From NCBI GenBank assembly GCA_015491485.1, contig WFVT01000301.1, positions 1 through 42,737 of the forward strand: DNA of 42,737 nucleotides, read 5' to 3'. How positions within the stretch are numbered: position 1 is the stretch's first letter; the number at the start of each line of letters is the position of its first letter. The stretch is from Candidatus Zhuqueibacterota bacterium (lineage in GTDB: Bacteria > Zhuqueibacterota > Zhuqueibacteria > Zhuqueibacterales > Geothermadaptataceae). This document shows, piece by piece, positions 39,832 to 42,737 of the stretch. A program made the translations under genes and the position numbers. The notes under the pieces are model-generated. The model had not been told where the DNA came from. It did no database searches and saw only the letters and a program-made list of their open reading frames with translations.

Positions 39832-40386
39832 ATGGCGATCAAATCTGATAAGTGGATTCGTAAAATGGCTCTCGAACACGGCATGATCGAGCCTTTTGTC
39901 GAAACGCAGATCCGGAAAGGCGTCATTTCCTACGGCCTCTCCTCCTATGGCTATGATATCCGCATTGCCGACGAATTTCGTATCTTTACCAACATCAACA
40001 ACACCATCGTTGATCCGAAAAATTTTGATGAACGTTCACTGGTGGATTTCCGCGGGGACGTATGCATCGTGCCGCCGAACTCGTTTGCTCTCGGCCGCAC
40101 GGTTGAGTATATCCGCATTCCGCGCAACATTATGACCATCTGCGTGGGAAAATCCACTTATGCCCGTTGCGGTATCATCACAAACGTAACGCCGCTGGAA
40201 CCGGGATGGGAGGGGCATGTGACTCTGGAAATTTCCAACACGTCACCCATCCCCGCAAAAATCTATGCCAATGAAGGCATCGCCCAGATACTGTTCTTCG
40301 AAAGTGATGAAGAATGCGAAACTTCCTATGCCGATAAACAGGGCAAATATCAGGCCCAGCAGGGCGTAACATTACCGAAAATTTAA
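39832..40386 (+). CDS. dcd: dCTP deaminase
   Basis: Deaminates dCTP to dUTP for thymidylate synthesis; a cytoplasmic trimeric enzyme of 184 residues. The signature [10 protein letters not shown] is followed by [19 protein letters not shown], with catalytic E133 (matching E. coli E138), then [13 protein letters not shown]. Whether it also hydrolyses dUTP (bifunctional DCD-DUT) cannot be settled from the sequence by eye. The start ATG has GAGG upstream. It is followed 13 bases later by a PHP phosphoesterase gene. Confidence 0.96.
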   Translation: MAIKSDKWIRKMALEHGMIEPFVETQIRKGVISYGLSSYGYDIRIADEFRIFTNINNTIVDPKNFDERSLVDFRGDVCIVPPNSFALGRTVEYIRIPRNIMTICVGKSTYARCGIITNVTPLEPGWEGHVTLEISNTSPIPAKIYANEGIAQILFFESDEECETSYADKQGKYQAQQGVTLPKI

Positions 40387-40399
40387 GACGGGAGTCATC

Positions 40400-41287
40400 T
40401 TGTCAGATACAGGAAAGACAACATCCGCAGGTTCAACCCGGCATCAGATTACGGCATGGGCCGACTTGCACACGCATACCACATTCAGCGACGGCTCCTT
40501 ATCGCCGGAGGAGTTGTTGCGGATTGCCCGAGAAATCGGCCTGAAAGCGCTCGCCATTACCGATCACGATACGGTTGAGGCACTGCAATCCGCCCTGAAA
40601 CTGGCTCCTCAATATGGCATCGAAATTATTCCCGCCATTGAACTCGGCACTCATGTCAACGGCACGGAACTGCACTTTCTCGGCTATCTAATCGATATCG
40701 ATAGCGACACGCTGTCTCATTACCTTGAAGAAATCCGAATCACCCGGCGCAATCGGGCTGTGGCGATCTTGAAAAAGCTGTCCGCCTATGGCTTGCATTT
40801 GCGGTTGGAGGAAGTGTTACGGCGCGCCGGCGGCGGCTCCATCGGAAGGCCCCATATCGCCGCCGCCATGGTGGAAAACGGCCTCGTTTCCAGCTTTCAG
40901 GAGGCGTTTGATTTATGGATCGGTGATGGGAAACCGGCTCACGTGAACAAAGGACAGCACTCTCCGGAAGAGTTGATTCACCTGATTCACGAAGCCGACG
41001 GCATCGCGATCCTGGCGCATCCAGGCAACCGCGTGAGTCAATCCCTAATACGGCGTTTTATCCGCGCCGGCCTGGACGGCATCGAGGTCATTCATCCCAG
41101 CCACGACGATCAAACCCAGCAGATGCTCAAAGAGATCGCCCGCAAATACGGCTTACTGATGACCGGCGGTTCCGATTTCCATGGCTTCCGGGGTCACCAA
41201 AATGTGTTCGGCAATTTTATTATTCCTTATAAAGTGGTTGAACAGTTGAAAAAATACAAGATTTATCGGAGCAGGAAATCCATATGA
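40400..41287 (+). CDS. PHP-domain phosphoesterase, RNase AM/YciV-like
   Basis: Metal-dependent phosphoesterase of the PHP family, 295 residues. The metal-site motifs are DLHTHTTFSDG with H24, H26 and D31, then ITDHDT with H56, E81, H92, AHPGN, and GSDFHG near the end. The layout matches the 3',5'-nucleotide bisphosphate phosphatase/5'-3' exoribonuclease RNase AM group, with the insertion domain at about 100-180. The start is TTG 40400 with GGGAG seven bases upstream. Its stop overlaps the next start by ATGA. The exact substrate is inferred from family only. Confidence 0.88.
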   Translation: MSDTGKTTSAGSTRHQITAWADLHTHTTFSDGSLSPEELLRIAREIGLKALAITDHDTVEALQSALKLAPQYGIEIIPAIELGTHVNGTELHFLGYLIDIDSDTLSHYLEEIRITRRNRAVAILKKLSAYGLHLRLEEVLRRAGGGSIGRPHIAAAMVENGLVSSFQEAFDLWIGDGKPAHVNKGQHSPEELIHLIHEADGIAILAHPGNRVSQSLIRRFIRAGLDGIEVIHPSHDDQTQQMLKEIARKYGLLMTGGSDFHGFRGHQNVFGNFIIPYKVVEQLKKYKIYRSRKSI

Positions 41288-41904
41288 GATGGGAAAAGAT
41301 TCCGGTCGGCCCGTTTGCCATGAACTGCTACATCCTGAGCTGTGAGGACACCAACGAAGGCATCATCATCGATCCCGGGGATGAAATCGAATACATCATG
41401 TCCGCCATCGAGCAGCTCGGGGTCAAATTGCTGCAAATTGTGGTGACACACGGGCACGTGGATCATGTTCTGCAATTGAAAAAGTTTCAGGACATCACCG
41501 GATTGCCCACCGCCATGCATCCTTTAGACAAAGATTTTCTGCTGAACCTCCCCCAAACCGCTCAAATGTTCGGTCTGGAAGCGGCCGGTATCCCCACAGT
41601 GGATATTGAATTGGAAGACGGTCAGACCATTGCTTTTGGCAACGTCCAGATGGAGGTCGTGCACACCCCCGGCCACACCCCCGGCAGCATCTCGCTCATC
41701 GGCAACGGATATGCTGTAGTCGGCGATGTGCTGTTCAATGGCTCTATCGGCCGGACGGATCTTCCCGGCGCGTCGTACCCGCAATTGATCTCCACCATTC
41801 GAAACAAGCTGATGGTCCTCGATGACAATGTGAAAGTATTGCCCGGACATGGCGAAATCACGACGATCGGCTTTGAGCGGCTGAACAATCCGTTTCTGCG
41901 GTAA
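41284..41904 (+). CDS. Metallo-beta-lactamase-fold hydrolase, glyoxalase II-like
   Basis: 206 residues of the YcbL/GloB-like branch. Zinc ligands are H56, H58, D60 and H61 (THGHVDHV), H131 (HTPGHTPGS), D148 (GDVLF) and H189 (PGHGE). The C-terminal substrate domain of true glyoxalase II is missing, so it is a single-domain thiolesterase-like hydrolase of unknown substrate. It overlaps the PHP gene by ATGA, indicating translational coupling. It is followed by a 78-base gap before the HD gene. Confidence 0.88.
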   Translation: MRWEKIPVGPFAMNCYILSCEDTNEGIIIDPGDEIEYIMSAIEQLGVKLLQIVVTHGHVDHVLQLKKFQDITGLPTAMHPLDKDFLLNLPQTAQMFGLEAAGIPTVDIELEDGQTIAFGNVQMEVVHTPGHTPGSISLIGNGYAVVGDVLFNGSIGRTDLPGASYPQLISTIRNKLMVLDDNVKVLPGHGEITTIGFERLNNPFLR

Positions 41905-41982
41905 CCCGGCCCGGGGACTGCTGTATTTCTCTTGCCAGATGAAGATATCAGACCTTCCACTCCAATCAGTTTGGGAACCGCT

Positions 41983-42642
41983 ATGATTACTCTGGAAGAT
42001 GTAAAGAAACACCCTGCGGTCGATGCCTACATTGTGGTCTCCGACCGAAATTTGGAAATCCTGGGCTATACCGAACACGGCCGCCGGCATGTCGGCCTGG
42101 TGGCCAAACGTGCCCGTCAGATTCTGGCAGCGCTGGAATATGATGAGCGCACTGTCGAGCTGGCCGCCATTGCGGCTTATTTGCACGACATCGGCAATGC
42201 CATTAACCGGCATGAACATGCCAGTTCCGGTGCCGTACTGGCGCATGTGCTGCTTTCGCAGATGGGGATGGAGCCGCATGAAATTGCCGAGATTGTTGCT
42301 GCTATCGGCAGTCACGATGAAGGCGGCTGCGAGCCGGTAAATCCGCTGTCGGCGGCGCTGATCCTGGCGGACAAATCCGATGTCCACCGCTCGCGTGTGC
42401 GCAACCCGGACATGATCAAATTTGACATTCACGACCGGGTCAATTATGCGGTGGAACGGTCGCAAATCGAAGTCCGCAAAGACGAGCGGCTGATCAAACT
42501 GGATTTACAAATCGACACCAAAATTTCACCCATCGCCGAGTATTTTGAAATTTTCATGGAGCGCATGCTGTATTGCAAAAGAGCAGCCAACTTGCTCCAG
42601 TGTGAATTCAGTCTGATCATCAATTCGAATAAGATGTGGTGA
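41983..42642 (+). CDS. HD-domain metal-dependent phosphohydrolase
   Basis: 219 residues from ATG 41983; an in-frame TTG at 41932 is less likely, since the family begins near ITLEDVKKHPAV. The HD motifs are H32 and H36 (TEHGRRHVG), H68-D69 (YLHDIGNA), H77/H79, H111 (GSHDEGG) and D130 (ILADKSDVHRSR). The C-terminal part (DIHDRVNYAVERS onward) matches a widespread conserved HD family of unknown substrate; a phosphodiester or nucleotide substrate is likely by fold. It follows the MBL gene and may share its transcript. Confidence 0.85.
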   Translation: MITLEDVKKHPAVDAYIVVSDRNLEILGYTEHGRRHVGLVAKRARQILAALEYDERTVELAAIAAYLHDIGNAINRHEHASSGAVLAHVLLSQMGMEPHEIAEIVAAIGSHDEGGCEPVNPLSAALILADKSDVHRSRVRNPDMIKFDIHDRVNYAVERSQIEVRKDERLIKLDLQIDTKISPIAEYFEIFMERMLYCKRAANLLQCEFSLIINSNKMW

Positions 42643-42652
42643 TGGACGGATC

Positions 42653-42737
42653 ATGTCGCTTGCATTCACAATCGGTTATTTTCCTTCCCGGGGGCGGGCA
42701 GCAAAACCATTTCACCCGCACGTGCAAACTCTCGATG
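42653..42737 (+). CDS. Possible gene start cut by the window edge
   Basis: An ATG at 42653 opens a frame (MSLAFTIGYFPSRG...) that has no stop before the right edge, 28 codons. Another frame starting at ATG 42642, overlapping the HD stop, also stays open (MDGSCRLHSQ...). Both are too short to judge and neither is recognisable, so I cannot say which, if either, is coding. Confidence 0.2.
   Translation, partial: MSLAFTIGYFPSRGRAAKPFHPHVQTLD

Noticed and set aside
39832-42642. Antiviral nucleotide-depletion defence system
   Set aside because: Dcd is of housekeeping length and motif, no regulatory or phage-sensing partner is present, and the neighbours glyA, nrdR and tatC are core genes.

Overview
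This window is one co-oriented stretch of bacterial chromosome with every supportable gene on the + strand. It holds the tail of the rif (L10/L12-RpoBC) cluster followed without a break by the str, S10, spc and alpha ribosomal-protein operons, then about 13 kb of metabolic and envelope genes. The organism looks Gram-negative. There is an outer-membrane beta-barrel protein, a lipoprotein with a clear lipobox, and an RpoB with the helical insert typical of diderm lineages. The RpoA C-terminal domain carries a KFRNFG-type sequence of the kind I associate with Bacteroidota and relatives. A lipoprotein with two DNRLRE-like beta modules and a TPR lipoprotein also fit an FCB-group or neighbouring candidate phylum (for example Calditrichota, KSB1 or Marinimicrobia type). 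I cannot fix the phylum without a tree. Base composition looks moderately G+C rich by eye and uniform; I see no obvious transferred island.

Layout: rplJ (5' cut), rplL, rpoB, rpoC (1-9029); rpsL, rpsG (9202-10057), then a strong intrinsic terminator; fusA, tuf (10233-13582), then a hairpin lacking a U tract; the S10, spc and alpha series rpsJ-rplC-rplD-rplW-rplB-rpsS-rplV-rpsC-rplP-rpmC-rpsQ-rplN-rplX-rplE-rpsN-rpsH-rplF-rplR-rpsE-rpmD-rplO-secY-adk-map-infA-rpmJ-rpsM-rpsK-rpsD-rpoA-rplQ (13677-29268), closed by a terminator at 29301-29334. The next 264 bases, the longest gene-free stretch in the window, hold a direct repeat and a perfect 13-bp palindrome. Downstream come a small metallophosphoesterase; hutU-hutI-lipoprotein-outer membrane protein, chained by start/stop overlaps; a TPR lipoprotein with its own near-consensus promoter and hairpin; glyA-nrdR; tatC-dcd; and a PHP phosphoesterase, a metallo-beta-lactamase-fold hydrolase and an HD phosphohydrolase. 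A possible gene start runs off the right edge.

The first 29 kb supplies most of the ribosome, three core RNA polymerase subunits, elongation factors G and Tu, IF1, the SecY channel, adenylate kinase and methionine aminopeptidase. The second part covers histidine catabolism (two of its steps), one-carbon metabolism (GlyA), dNTP supply (NrdR, Dcd), Tat export and a group of small hydrolases.

Honest verdict on novelty: most of the window is ordinary, well-conserved housekeeping DNA, and I do not see a convincing undescribed system such as a defence island, CRISPR array or mobile element. The items most worth a second look are the coupling of hutU-hutI to an outer-membrane lipoprotein/barrel pair, the terminator that splits rpsL-rpsG from fusA-tuf, and the palindromic repeat after the alpha operon.
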